A stretch of DNA of 64,000 nt from assembly GCA_963565915.1 (NCBI GenBank), contig OY751485.1:3224001-3288000 (forward strand), given 5' to 3'. Each line of letters starts with the position of its first letter. The first letter of the stretch is position 1. Made by a program: the position numbers and the translations under genes. Positions 12,117 through 25,200 of the stretch are shown here, piece after piece. This DNA is from Entoloma clypeatum (Eukaryota; Basidiomycota; Agaricomycetes; Agaricales; Entolomataceae). The notes beneath the pieces were generated by a model. That model was not told the origin of the DNA. It was given only the letters and a program-made list of their open reading frames with translations, and made no database searches.

Positions 12117-12837
12117 TCATGTCACGTGAACTATAGGTTCCCTCCCTTTATGACGCTTGTGCTTCAATCGCTCCCATCCATCAGCCCTAATTCTGCGATG
12201 GCCAAACCATGACGGCGCAAGGTTATATCCCATATTTGCAGTCGCTTGGAGTTCGACCGCTTGAGCGCTCTCAGCACATGACAATGGCGAGCCTGAGCCA
12301 TCACGACGCGCCGCCAAAGTTGCTTGTGGAACAGTTGTAGCTACAACCTGAATTTCATCTTCATCGCTGCTCATTGTAAGGTCGATCATCGAGGTCGTCA
12401 TCGAGGGTTTGCTTTTAGCAAGATCTTTCGGCGGCATGGGCTGTGGGTCCTCAATGGTAATAATGGAAGCTTCACCGGTAGACGGCTTTGGAATGGTGCC
12501 CAAGTTCTTCCTCGGGGCAAAGGAACATCCACGACACATCCATCCATGCAATCCATCATCTACCCGATCCTTGTCCAGGTGTGCCCGGATTCGATCAATC
12601 ACTTCATGGTCAGGGACAGGAGGTTGGTGGCAGCCTACCATAGTCAGTCTTTTGGTTACGGGCATGCATTGGTCCCGACATACGGTGGTGCCAGATTGTC
12701 GAGCAACGACGACACTTCAAAAGAAAGTTGCGCGGGCCGCTGTCCTCCCGTGAGCATTCGGTACACACACCTGCCATCATGTTGAACGTCGAATTCGAAG
12801 CTGTTGAAATTTGTATGGTTCTGTTGGTTCCAAACAT
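12117..12837 (-). CDS. Small PHD-finger protein with SUMO-interaction-like motif
   Basis: Likely a chromatin reader. A C4HC3 PHD finger fills the N-terminal half: GVCTECSREDSGP, then LLKCRRCSTIWHHR. After an intron near 12618-12665 come CHQPPVPDHEVIDRIRAHL and a closing WMCRGC. Downstream is a low-complexity stretch with MIDLTMSSDEDE, a hydrophobic core followed by Ser/Asp/Glu, typical of SUMO-interacting motifs, and then a basic end (RLKHKRHKGRE). The protein is about 200 aa. The start is either 12837 (MFGTNRTIQ) or the in-frame ATG at 12780 (MMAGVC). Histone-binding specificity cannot be told. Its last codons contain a CACGTG (12123-12128) that also sits upstream of the neighbouring membrane-protein gene. 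Confidence 0.8.
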
Positions 12838-12915
12838 CCAAAATAATATAACATAATGAGGTCTAGCAAATTACAGTTGTCATACAACAAGATTTAAATA
12901 TTCTGCGCAACACCT

Positions 12916-14979
12916 CTAGAATTGAGGTCCAGCCAGTCGAACCTTCTCCTCGACATCTTTCTCATACAAGGCGAACGCTCGCTGGAACATGACTGCCAGT
13001 TTCCGGACTTCCTTGTTGAACGCCTCCTTGTCCGACCATGCGAGCTGTGGATTGAGGAGTTCCCTTGGAACGCCTTCAAGAGAGGTGGGTATCGATAGAT
13101 TGAACGTGCCAAAGTTCTCAAATTCCGCCTGGGCCAATTCTCCGGAATGGACGGCGTCGACGATGCGACGCGTGACCTTCAAAGGGCAACGCTTGCCAAG
13201 GCCAAACTTGCCACCAGTCCAGCCAGTGTTGATCAACCAGCAGTCAACATTGTGCTTGAACATGCGTTCCGCCAACATTTCAGCATAGCGGCCAGGCTAA
13301 CAGGAAGACCTCGGTTATTTGATGAACAGCACTGTAAGGATACGCACGTGGAGAACGATGAACGGGGCACTGTAACATGTCGAGAATGTTGGAATGGGCT
13401 CCAACACACCATCTTCGGTTCCTGGCGTTTTTCTGGGAAGCGAGTGAGTCAATACATATGAACAATGAGAATTTTGGAACCCACGATGTGTAACCAGCAA
13501 GGAAATGGTAGCTGGCTTGCTCAGGCGTAAGTTTGCTGACGGGAGGGAGGACACCAAAGGCGTCGCAGGTCAACATGATGATGTTGGAAGGTTGACGATC
13601 CACCACGCAGGGAATCTTCGCGTTGGGAATGTGCTCGATCGGATACGCGCACCTGGTGTTCTCAGTGATGCTGATATCATCGTAATCGGGAACACGGGTC
13701 GAGGGATTGTAGACGACGTTTTCGAGAATGCTTCCAAATTTGATGGCGTTGTAGATATCTGGCTCCTTTTCTGCCGACAGGCTGATGCATTTCGCGTAGC
13801 AGCCGCCCTCAATGTTGAACACGCCGGTATCGGACCAGACATGCTCGTCGTCGCCAATCAACAGACGGTTAGGATCCGCAGAGAGAGTGGTTTTTCCGGT
13901 CCCAGATAAACCAAAGAAAAAAGTGACATCATTCTTATCGATGCCAACATTGGCGGAGGAGTGAAGGGAAAGCTGGCCGAACTTGACGGGTTGCAGGTAG
14001 TGCTACAAGGAGTAGCAGATTAGATGGGACAGTATTTGACAGCAGATTGCGTTACCATCACGGAGAAAACACCTTTTTTCATCTCACCGGCATATTCTGT
14101 ACCGAGGATGACCATCTCCATACGCTTGAAGTTGATCTCGACGGATGTAGTGGAGCTCATGCCTTTGGTGAAACGGTTGGCCGGGAATTGACCAGCGTTA
14201 TATATGATGAAATCGGGTTCTCCAAAGTCTGCCAATTGTTCGGGTGTGGGGCGGATGAGCATGTTGTGCTAAGGGTGTGTAAGGGTAATCTGAAAGAGAT
14301 CAAAAAAATATATGGTGTACCATGAAGAGGGCATGATATGCTCGGGCACAGATAACTCGGACTTTGATGCGGTACCTGGGATCCCACTGGGTGCAAATCA
14401 GTCGGATGTTAGGCCAAGGACAAAGTGAATGCTTACGCCCGCGTAGCCGTCAAAGACGTAGACGTTCTCGCGAGTGTTGAGGTAGTCAATTGCACGCTCA
14501 CGATTGATTTCAAAGGTGTCTGGAAAGTGGAGGATAAGTGGATGGAAGCCGCAAAGCTGGGCGACAAAACGTACGCTCGTCCATCTTGATGTTGACGGAA
14601 CCCCACCAGATGTCGTTCTTGCTGGTCTCCTCGTAAACGATGCGCTTGTCCTTGGGACTGCGGCCAGTCTTTTTACCAGAAAAGTTGATGAGAGCTCCCG
14701 AGCCAGAGATGATGGCGCCTTCATTTCGGATGGCATCCTCGTAGAGCTGTGCAACGGGGGCGTTGCGCTTGAGATGGATCTTGTCCATCTCAAAGCCAGC
14801 TTGGGAGAAGTATTCGAGATCTTTACCGATCACTGAAGGAGGGGGGTTGAGGAATGGGAGGGAAAAGAGAGGATGGAAGGGGGCGCACAGGTGCCGAACT
14901 GCTCGGTGTCATGGGCCTGTGCATAGTGCTTGTGGAGGATCTGTGGCGTGACGTAGGGAGTATGGTGAGGAAGAACCAT
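12916..14979 (-). CDS. PCK1: Phosphoenolpyruvate carboxykinase (ATP)
   Basis: Converts oxaloacetate and ATP to PEP, the committed step of gluconeogenesis; cytosolic. The start ATG at 14977-14979 gives [19 protein letters not shown]. Diagnostic blocks: [61 protein letters not shown], the P-loop [16 protein letters not shown] (about 13875-13925), [20 protein letters not shown] with the kinase-2 aspartates, [15 protein letters not shown], and [19 protein letters not shown] near the end. The stop is at 12916-12918. Length and motif order match ATP-type enzymes. Several short introns. A TATA-like element lies about 45 bp upstream of the ATG. It shares a promoter region with the divergent acetyltransferase gene. 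Confidence 0.96.
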
Positions 14980-15259
14980 GTTTAAAGGGCGGGAAGACTA
15001 GAAACAGATAGGATGAGCGGGTGATTTAAATAGGGGAGGATCCGTCCCGTGACCCACGAATGTAGCCGAATTGCGGGCTTGTTAGCGCTTACTTACCGTC
15101 GCGATGAATGAAAACGCCCGTCGTCGCATGCACATCCGTATCACCATTTACCCCCCTGCCAAATCACACTTTTCAAAACATACCGGTATCACCCGGCCGC
15201 CAATCACATGCTCAACTCCTCCGACGGCGACCCGGCCGTTAATTAACTACACTCGTGTG
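14980..15259. promoter_or_regulatory. Divergent promoter between PCK1 and NAA50-like gene
   Basis: A 280 bp region between two divergent start codons. On the minus strand a TATA-like TATTTAAAT (15024-15032 on the + strand as atttaaata) precedes PCK1. An ATTGG/CCAAT element occurs as gccaatcac near 15200, and GC-rich CCGG-type blocks lie near 15190-15240. Gluconeogenic control of PCK1 is expected from family knowledge. No specific carbon-response element was proved. Confidence 0.45.
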
Positions 15260-15846
15260 ATGTCCCAAGATCTTATCACCATCACCCAAATGAATTCTGC
15301 TCATGTCCCAGAGATCCGTCAGCTTCATGTAGGTTCTCTCCTGCTCATTTACCTCCCCTCATTTCCTCTTTCCAGTCCCTGCTCCTTCCAGTCCGCTACC
15401 CCTCTTCATTCTTCACCCAACTCCTCCTCCTCCCAGATCGCATATGCCTCGTCGCACACCACACCTTACATTCAAATCTTCCCGTCGCCTTCATCTCGGC
15501 ATGCACTCGCCAGTCACCGCTCGCCGACAACATCAGCTTTCTAGAACCTGCTTCACCAGAGCCTGCACCTTGGATCGAAATCCTCACCCTTGGCGTCCTA
15601 CCTCAATTTCAAAAGCGTGGCCTCGCCCGTCTGCTCGTCCGCCGCGTTTATGAACACTTTTGCCAGTCTCTGAAAGGTGCCACCGTCGTGGTCCAAGCCA
15701 ACGTTGCGACTTCGAACACAACCGCGCTCTCGTTCTACAAGCACCTGGGGATGCGCATAGTTTCGGACGTCATTTGTAATCTCTATCGGACTTGTAGTCA
15801 TGGCTCGCGGGATGCTTACCTTGTAGCAGGCGTTTTGTACTTTTGA
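15260..15846 (+). CDS. GNAT N-acetyltransferase, Naa50-like
   Basis: Probable N-alpha- or lysine acetyltransferase using acetyl-CoA. The start at 15260 gives MSQDLITITQMNSAHVPEIR. An intron (about 15330-15377) then joins SLLLPVRYPSSFFTQLLL, like the Naa50 motif in which a start-proximal LFPVRY-type strand precedes the substrate loop. The acetyl-CoA motif A is ILTLGVLPQFQKRGLARLLV (about 15585-15640), with the R/Q-x-x-G-x-A pattern. This is followed by VVQANVATSNTTALSFYKHL and a final strand ending GVLYF, stop at 15844-15846. An in-frame ATG at 15104 could extend the N-terminus, but family length favours 15260. About 178 aa. Naa50 identity is likely but not certain among small GNATs. Confidence 0.8.
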
Positions 15847-15869
15847 TACTTACTTGATAAGTGGTCACC

Positions 15870-15877
15870 TCACGTGA
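15870..15877. promoter_or_regulatory. TCACGTGA palindrome upstream of SLX1
   Basis: Perfect 8-bp palindrome TCACGTGA in the 71 bp gap between the acetyltransferase stop and the SLX1 start, 41 bp before the ATG. It is of bHLH (Cbf1/USF) site type. Role inferred. Confidence 0.4.
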
Positions 15878-15917
15878 TGGACCGTGGCGACGTGTGACGC
15901 GTTAGCCTTCTCTTACT

Positions 15918-17790
15918 ATGCCTCCTCAGGGTGGTCAACACCTCTCCTCGAGGTCGTCCCTGTTCTCTCATCGCCTCCCCACTTTCTACGCTTGCTATCT
16001 CCTCAAATCCATTCAGACGCCCCTCTCAAAGGCGTACGATTCCTTGTCATATCCCAGACTTTGCCTCTCATCTTTCCCAGTACATACATCGGGAGCACCC
16101 CCAGTCCCCCTCGCCGCATACGGTCCTTCGCCCAATCTACCAATCGCCCCATTTCTCATTGAATCTTCGTCTGTAGACAACACAATGGTGAAATCGCTCA
16201 AGGCGCGTTAAAGACAAAACACAAGAGACCTTGGGTGATGCAGATGGTTGTCCATGGATTTCCCTCCCGACTTGTGAGTCTTTTTCCCCACTGCAGCCCT
16301 CTCTATTGCCCATACACCATAGGCCGCTCTTCAGTTCGAATGGGCATGGCAACACCCATATAAATCGAGGCACCTGCGGCACCTGCGTGACCCAGCTGGC
16401 AAAGTGCTCATTGATGATGCCAAGAAGTCAAAGAACATCAAAGCCAACATTCAGTTCGTCTCGTTTATTTCGACTCAATCACTTTCTAAAGGTGCTCTTC
16501 AGAATCGTTCGTCTGATGCTCGCCAGCCATCCCTACAGCAATTGGCCTCTGCATGTCAAACTCTTCACGGACGAAGCTGTCAAAGCTTGGAATGACGCCA
16601 TCAAAAGTCCCAGCGCGTCACCGCTGCCCCTTGGTCTCACGTATAGCGTCGAGCTCGAAGGTGTTGATGGCAATAGTGGACAGAGAGGTTCTGGGCGACG
16701 CGGACCGATCGATGTCAAGGATGGTAATTGACGCATTTTCTTTCGCCTCTCATCAACAACTCACTTTTACCCTGCATAGAACAGTTTACATCCATTCATT
16801 TAGCAAAGAATACAAGTCTCTTGGCTACAGCTTCACGACTGAAATGCTCCGTTTGCGATCAAGTACTCACGACCTATGCCACTGTGCGTCTCCGAACAGT
16901 TACCGCTGTTCTGAGCTCACATTTTCTCCTTAAAGGACCCCCTGACGACCACGTTATGTCCAACGCGAGATTGCACTTCCGTCTCCCATCTAGCATGCCT
17001 ATCAAAACGGTTTCTTGCTCGAGAGATTGCGCCCATTAGCCTGATTCCACGTGGAGGGGAATGCACATCATGTCGCACATATGTTTTGTGGGGCGACATT
17101 GTTCGAGGATGCTATCGCCGCCTGGCTGTTGACGAAGAGGAGGGCATCGCAGACAACGAGGGTGAGATGTACGATTCGGATGGCCATGATGGGAATCCTT
17201 CTGCGCTTGTCGTTTCAAGTGGAGGCACGCTCGCAACAAAGAGGGCTGTCCCTGCCGACCAGTCGACTGAAGGAGAATATTTCGACCTGAACGTCAGTTC
17301 AAGCGGAGAATCCAACTCTCCTCGGAAACGCGGTCGACCAAGGAAAGTGCCTCCTGGCAGCATCGGATCCCAGCATCTTCTCGTGGATCCTCCTATACCT
17401 CGGCCCCGAGGCAGGCCCCCCAAAGTCGCCATCGTTAACATGAATCCAACTGAGCGGTCATCTGCAACCACACAGAAATATCCGCGTCCACTTTCACGAT
17501 TGGATTCTGACTCAAGTGGAGAGCACTTTGATTTCGACGGTATCACCGATTCGAGTGATGGACCACCTAGAAAAACGACACAGCACAAGGATCCTACTAC
17601 TCAGTCTATTGAATCCTTTGCACCTTTGTTACGATATGACAAAGATTGCCTAAAGTCTCAATCGGACACCTCGCAATCACCGGATAATCCGATGTCTAAA
17701 ATGACACAGGATATGTCGTCCTTGACTGTTGCCTCGTCGCGGAAGCCATCCCGGAAGCCAATTGCTCAGTATGTAGAAATATCAGATTAG
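15918..17790 (+). CDS. SLX1: Structure-specific endonuclease SLX1 with AT-hook tail
   Basis: Catalytic subunit of the SLX1-SLX4 nuclease, which resolves branched DNA. The GIY-YIG domain is split by introns: FYACYLLKS near 15980, then [37 protein letters not shown] and [19 protein letters not shown]. The C-terminal zinc domain follows near 16850-17080: LKCSVCDQ, then C and H ligands in [15 protein letters not shown], and a closing ECTSC. Beyond this lies a tail of about 220 residues, acidic then Ser-rich, with two AT-hook cores (KRGRPRK near 17324-17345, RPRGRPPK near 17400-17423). Many homologues are shorter. The stop at 17788-17790 is only 35 bp from the convergent MED14 stop. Confidence 0.9.
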
Positions 17791-17825
17791 ATGGAATTTA
17801 AACATGTAGATGTGTGTACAAACGA

Positions 17826-20800
17826 TTAGCCAACGTCCCGCTCAACGATGCTGCTATGCACGGCTCGACCAAGGACATGGACCGCCGAGGTATCGCAAAC
17901 AATGCCGACGTCAATTACAGCAATTTTACCCGGCTGAAGTTCGCCAGAGGAAATGGCATTTCTAACAGCATTGGTGATGATCTCCACGAACTGCGGGATC
18001 GGTTGTAGTCCGAAGTTGCCACTGCTTTCAATCGTGGAAGTCGCCGTTAAGGAAGCAAAAGGTGAATACGATGCATCGAGGATTGCCACACGCTGGTCAT
18101 TCATTAACCGGAAATCAAGGGCATGTCTGTAGAATACATGTCTGTTTAGGTCCACAGAATAACACGGAAAATATTCATCGGACGCACCTTAGATCGCCGT
18201 ACAATAGCCTATACCAACCTGCAGCCTTCGCAAAGGCATCCACGCTACGGCCGTCCCCTTCGCTCTTTTGCCGTATATTTTCGAGTACGGTCACAATGGG
18301 CAGGGTCTCCTGTAGGATTGTGACGAGGCGATGTAATGATGGCGCAAGGCGACCGTGACCGTGGCGTAATATGTTCTGTAGGTAAGGCTCAGCGTCGTCA
18401 TGCGGATTGAAGGCGTCGCGCGGCGAGGGAGCTGGACGACAGCGAGAGAATCGGAGGTCAAAGTTTCCGCCTCTTGGGGACAGCTGATCCTGACATGTTA
18501 TAGACACCGTGTAATCCTATTCAAGAATGTGGGTCATCCACCGCAGGCCGAGATGCGTACGAGCAACCTACTTGAGCATATACAAATTCAACAGTTTGAA
18601 GGTCAAATGATAACAGACGAACATCTTGCCAGTTGGTCCCCTTGGCCATCTGTGCGACTATGATGCAGAATGAATGAGGTTAAATTGGTACGATGGAAGA
18701 GAACTGGCTGACCTTCTCTGGCGATTACCACCATTTTCGAAACCCTGGCCCACTCTTCGAGAAACTCATCAACACAGGTGTTGACATTTTCTGAAAGGAA
18801 GGAGACGACCGCTTGGGTGGTGTCATAGATGATGCGTTTCGAAGGTCGAATGACTGCGTTTGTGCTCGCGGTCTTGCCCATAGGTTGTTGCACATATTTT
18901 AGCTTGACTGAAGTGACAACCTGTTTCGAGCACGTTCAGCGTGACTATGCACCGTAGCCTTCTTGACTTAATCACCTGTGCATTCTGCTCCGACCACCAA
19001 TTTAGCGGGGTGACACGGATATTGGGCATTGCTGCTTCAGCGGCAGGAGCTCCGGATAAGATATGCTTGGATTGCACACAAAGTGCCGGCACCGAGCGAG
19101 CAAGCGATGATTGGATATAAGCCGACTCCTTGGTAATGACCGTACCAGTTGCAGGGTTAACGTGGGTGAATGGAATGCCGCGAAGCTTGAATTGCATCTC
19201 TACGTTCATGTACGCAACTCTTGCGCTTTCCGATGTAATAATCAGAAGGCATGTGACAAGTAATGCATAGAGCCTACCAGCAATAGCTGTACAATTCTCT
19301 CAAAACCTGTGTGTCGAGGTTGAAGCTTGGAGTTCCTGATATCAGCATATTCTTGGAGATTGTGGAGAGATTCACCTTGAATTCTTCACCTCCAGATCAG
19401 ACGCAAACGAGTCATCGCTTCCTCGTTTCGGCTTGCCCATTCGAATATTTGAGCGGCTTTGAGGGGCCGAGATGAGTTGACCTTCCTGATGAATTCGGAC
19501 GAAGTCCAGCCAAGCAATGTCCTCCATGACCATATGGGAAAACATGGACTCCGATACAACCCTTGTAGTGATAAGGGCATATCTAAACTGTTCGTCCGTT
19601 ATCACAAGGACAAGGTAGTGGTTTGGGAAGTTCGTTAATTGAATATACAGAGTGCCGCGAGTGGAACCACCGAGTTTCGCAAGTTCTATAATCAGAGTAA
19701 GTAATCTGAAAAATTCAAAGGGCGCGAAACGAACCTTCGCTCGCAAAATTGCGTTGACGGAAAGTTTGTAATCCAAGGTAACGCGCCTTTTGCTCAGCAA
19801 GATCTGTAATTGTCTGCGAGAGTTATTTGTAATCCCGAATCCTTGTCAGACAAGACAATGGCCTACGATAAGTCTTAAGTAAACTAATGCATTAGGCAGA
19901 GCGGTTGGGTTTTCGTTGAGTTTTTCGGATATCACAGTAAAGCGAGGGCCTCGGCCTGCGGCGGCAAGATCTCCAGTATCACGTAGACTGAGGCGGCCTG
20001 TTCTGGGATCAATGGTGATCGTCACTACCTCATCAGCACATAGGTCGATTTGCAATACATGTACACCTGCTATGAAACGCCTTTGAGTGCCGAGAAAATG
20101 AGATGCTAGTAAACACACCATCATTCATCAAGGTAAGAACACCAGGAGTAGAAAATATATTTCTAGTTGGGCCTTGCTGTAGTTGTACCTGGTATGCCAG
20201 CAAGATTGCATGAGTGTGTCTTCCAATGACATTCCGCAATAGCGATTCAAAGTCCAAATTATCCGCGTCCTTCGCTGCCATTCAGACAATGGAAGCAATT
20301 GATAGACCGGATACACATACAATTTGGAGCGCATCGTCGGGGAGAGTATGAGCCTCGCCTGGTATGTTTATAGCAAGAGTACCCTTCATTGCGTTCCATT
20401 GGACTCGGAATTTCAAACCCTCTACTTCGTCAGACGGACTCGCATCACCAAACTTGGCTCTATACTGCAGTCTGGTAAGGACTCTGCCTCTTGGTGACCG
20501 CACAGGACCTGAACCAGCCTGCAGTCGACCACACATCTCCACTATTGATATAGTCAGAGTACCACCGAACAACGGAAGTTTCGGCCGCTGACGGCCTTGG
20601 GGTTGCTGACGTGCTGGCGTTGGTCGCCTGAATGGGCGGTGTTGAGAATATAAGCGTGGAGAATGATAATGCCCTACACCCAATATGAAGCTGTCATGAC
20701 TTTCCGATCTTGACTCATCTGTACAGTGAGGTAATCTGCCCAGCCCAACGATCGCATATGTTCCGCCTACGAACGAGGTCAAGTCGCGGAAGAGGATTAC

Positions 20801-22163
20801 AAAGTGGCATACCTGATACCATAATAACTCGAGTTGGTATGATAGAGACATCATTTCTGGGCGATTGAATACACATAAGGAGGGTTTGAGTCAAGTGGAG
20901 GTACATACGGAGAAAATTGAAGATGCGGATAAGAGGGGCATCAAGGACACCCTCTGGGAGCTGTGGTCTTGGTGGTAGCTCTACACTGGGCGCATGTGCA
21001 TCGTCTGGAAGAGGGAGATAAAACGCCAATCGTGCATCCGCCTCATCCGTTACATGTTGCTTCATAACTCCCGTCGGTACACGGGGGAATTCTATCCCAA
21101 GATTAATCGGCATTTTACAACGATCGGAGTTGATTGTTCCACCTGCCTTGAAAACCTGTCAAATCACCCCCGATGTTGATCAGGAATTCCACATGGACGA
21201 AGAACCACCCATCATCTTTTTCAGTACCTCGCAAGCAGAGTGAAGTTTCGAAAAGCTTCGGGACGGTAAAATATACCCGTCCGTCAGCTGTAGGTGGCGT
21301 CAGCCTTGGTACCGTGTGTAGGAGTAAAAAGTACCAATGCGAAAGCGCGCCATCTCGATAGGAACAACCTCTGACATACGCAGTCGATACCGAATGACGT
21401 CTTCCATGTCAGAAAGAGTGTTCGCAACTTCCGAATCTGTCAATGGCGTTGGAGAAATGATAGCTTTCTGTATCCGGATAAGATGAGAGGAGGAAGCTGT
21501 TGCGCAGCACTGTACAGACCTTGATGCAAGTGGGAAGCCTAAGATATGAACCGGTGGTTAAAACATCCAATGATGTGAGGAGGTCATGATTTCGAAGCCT
21601 GGAAAATGATTGTTTTAGAAAAAAAAGCCTCCATTGTTCAAAGCAAACCTTGCGGGGTCCAAGCTCTCCCTTGCATACTTGAGACCGGCCATAGCACCTT
21701 CAAACTGTTGATTTTGCGTCATAAGAAAGGCCGTGATGTTCTGAACTGGGAATCAATGCCGCATGCCTATGGAGAGTTCATTGATAACATACCATGCACT
21801 TCTGGACCGTTTCTGCATCTCGTGCCCACTTCACCACTGCGTACAGCTTAACCACTTGCTTCTTGGTTTTGACCACCCAATCTGCCAACGTTCGCTTTCG
21901 GGCAGCGTCAGACATGTTTGGCATGCTGGTGGAGGTTGAGTGATTGGCCCTTGGGTTGAAGGCTTTGAAGCTCACGTTTCTGCCATTTCCGCCAATTCTG
22001 CATAGATTCCTTGCATAACTCGCGAAAGCAGGTCACCGACGGGGATTTGACCGTCGTAAACCATAGGCAGCTCGCGTTCGAGATCCTGACTGGTGGGGTC
22101 GTTGGTATTGATACCATTGGTCTGTTCGAGGTGTGTTAGGGAACCATCCTGAATGTTCTGCAT
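17826..22163 (-). CDS. MED14: Mediator complex subunit 14 (Rgr1)
   Basis: MED14 is the backbone subunit linking Mediator head, middle and tail. The start ATG at 22161-22163 gives MQNIQDGSLTHLEQTNGINT. The family signature comes next: ELPMVYDGQIPVGDLLSRVM, IYAELAEMAET, LPNMSDAARKRTLADWVVKT and KKQVVKLYAVVKWARDAE (about 21780-22080). C-terminal parts show extended beta-rich domains (GRLSLRDTGDL, TLYIQLTNFPNHYLVLVITD, WLDFVRIHQEGQL). The stop is at 17826-17828. About 15-20 short introns fragment it. Total about 1,150 residues, normal for fungal MED14. It diverges from SCYL1 with 135 bp between start codons. Confidence 0.92.
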
Positions 22164-22298
22164 GTTCCGTTAATGTAGCATTTACTGTCCGATGTGGAGG
22201 AGATGAAGGCGTCGGCAATAGTGGCATATGTAATATACATAAGTAATAGGGACGGAATGACACAGCCACTACCTGACGGAACACCATCGTCGCCCACC

Positions 22299-25200
22299 AT
22301 GGACTACCTGAGGACTCTTGGATCCGCTGCTGTATCAACTCTGGTGCAAAAATCAGGCCTGAATCTGCCTTTTTCGCTCGGGACAAAGGTCACCGTCCTC
22401 GATGGTATTGTTAACCTATACGACGGTACTAAGCGGGTACAAGAACCCATCGTATTCACTATGAGAGTTTGTGCTCACTGAGGTTCAGGATGATGGTAGC
22501 CCTGTTTCCGTATTTGAGTATGATTTCAGCGATCACGGAAAAAAGCATATCCAACCCTTCGCGACAAACGCCCTACGAAAACTTCGGACAACCCGTCATC
22601 CTGATGTGCTCAAATTCATGGATGCGGTCGAGACAGAGTCCAACATATACATCATGACGGAGCGTGTTCGACCACTCCATGTGGTGCTATCAGCTTCGTC
22701 GTCGCGAGATGCAAAAGAAAGAGAAGAGTGGCTTCTCTGGGGTTTGCATCGTATCTCGGTCTGCTCCCTCCTTTTCTTTTATTTCCCGTTTTAATCTCCC
22801 TTATAGGTCGCCTTGACGTTTATCAATGATTCCTGCTCTTCGACCCACGGCAAGCTTTGCATAAATTCGATTTTCATCTCTCCCTCTGGGGAATGGAAGT
22901 TGGGCGGTTTCGAACTCTTTAGCAATGCCAGGGAAGACCCAGGAAATTTATTCGTATGGTTTCCTCGAGAGTCTTCCATATGTAAGAAACTGAACACGGT
23001 CCTACTCAGGTGTTGGGTGGATCCTACCCTGGTTCATCGTCATGGGCTCCGCCGGAGGTCAAGAAAGGAGGATGGACCCCCCTCAAAGAGTAGCGTGAAC
23101 CCTTTTGTTTCAATTGTCTTTTTATTCATATCGCGATTCAGACTTGATGTTGCGGTCGCGGATGCATATGCGCTCGGTATCCTTCTCCACGCCGTCTTCA
23201 ATCCATCACATTCTCCACCTGCCACGGCTATTGAGCCCCACCATCCACCAAGTCCGGCGTCCCGTGGAGCCCTTCCAATCTCGGTGTTCCCGTCGTTCAA
23301 GAGTTTATTGAATCCAAATCCAAAAGCCCGATTGACTCCCAAGGCTTTTCTTGCCATCGGCATGGCGGAAACAGGTTTTTTCTCCACAAATCGGCTTTTC
23401 AAGGTCTGCCTTGGTCTCGAAAATTTCGCATTAGGGAATGAAACGGGAAAAAATGTCTTCCTCAGGTCAGAGTTATTCAATACTGATGCCGGACTTCGAC
23501 CCTCATTTCCCCCGATCGGCAGGAATCTCAAGGAATCAGCATCTTCATTTCCGTCGGAATTCACATCAAAGCACGTCCTTCCTTCTCTTGTCTCATCTCT
23601 GGAATTTGGCGGCGCTTCAGCGGCGGGTATTTTACCTCTCGTACTTCAATTTGGTGCTACGCTGTCTCCAGAAGAATATCCTACCGCACCTATCATCAAA
23701 TTATTCGCCAGCCCTGACAGAGGAACCCGGATGGCGTTGTTGGATCACCTTGGTGAATATGCTGATCGACTAGACAAGAAGACCGTCAGCGAAAAGATCT
23801 TTCCTCACCTCGTACGTTTCACAGACCTCCTGTCATCTCCGATCCTTGACATTCCATAAAAACCAAGTCTACGGGATTCTCGGACACTGTGGCTGTGATC
23901 CGAGAAGCAACGACCAAGTCTATTATTCTCTTGGCGCCAAAGGTAACAAGGTATTCATCCGTCAGCCCTCTGATCACCCCCCGTGTCTCGTAGCTCAATG
24001 ACCGGATACTCAACAACGATTTATTGCGACATCTGGCACACATGCAGACAGACTGCGAAGCCTCCATACGAACTAACACATGCATTCTGATCGGGCGTCT
24101 GGGTCCGACATTGGGACACAACACCAAGCGAAAGGTGCTGGTTCCTGCCTTTGTACGTGCTATGAAGGATTCTTTCGTTCATGCACGCGTTGCTGGTCTT
24201 ATGGCATTCATGGCGACCATCGACTGTTTTGAAGTAGAGGATATAGCAACCAAAGTCATTCCAAACATTGCATCTGCCATGATAGACAAGGAGAAGTACG
24301 CACGACGTCTGTTTCCCTTTGTCCTATTGAATTTGCTCTATCTTATTCAGACTGGTACGAGACCAGGCCTTCAAAGCGGTGGAATTGTTCATCAAGAAAC
24401 TCGAAACTCACGCCGCCAAGATGGTACGTGAATTCTAGTACTTTACCAAATCTGCTGACAAACCTGCAGCCGGAGACTGTCCTTACGGAGTCAAAAGACG
24501 TGCCTGCCGCGCATTCTCTCGATCAAACCACTCTTGTCAATTCAGCGGCAGGAGCAGCCGGCGCCCTCGCTGGTTGGGCGATCTCCTCACTGGGAAAAAA
24601 AGTATGTCTGGATAACATAGGGACTAATGGCCCCATGATGCTCAATTGTTCCTAGCTCATACCATCGGATTTGCAAACAACAATCGGCACTAGTGATGAT
24701 ACATCACGCTTGACCTCTTCCCTGTCACCTGCGGGGACTGTTCCCCCAAGCAGTCCCCGCCCGCATCCGCGATCATTGGCATCAGGATTATCAGTGTCAT
24801 CCCCCGTGTCACCATCCTCAACGAGACCAAAAGGGATGCAACTCGGTGGGAATAAAGCCAAGCACAACGTCGCTGCTGCGGTTCTTGCAGAAGAATGGAC
24901 AGAGGATGCATTTCAAGGAAAAAACGGTAACCCATGGGGAACAGATGATCTCATCGACATCAATGCTGAACAGGATGATTGGGGTGCGTCCCCCATCCTG
25001 CGATATCATTGCTAGTTCATCTCCGAGGAGCTTTCCAGGTGCCTTCGAGACGGCCACTCAGGTTCTCTTGGAACCAAAGACCGTGAGACCTGCGAGCCCT
25101 AGGTTCCTTGTGGTCGGAACTATGAACGAAAGCTCATCATTCATTGCGAATGGCAGCCATTCAAGTGCGGCCAGTCAGAACCCTACACCCATCTCCTCTC

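Noticed and set aside
13505..13909. 134-codon + strand frame across the PEPCK gene
   Set aside because: Mirror of the highly conserved PEPCK P-loop/kinase-2 exons on the minus strand; no independent evidence.
17112..17588. 158-codon minus-strand frame
   Set aside because: Antisense to the SLX1 tail, whose AT-hooks and continuity with the zinc domain support the + strand.
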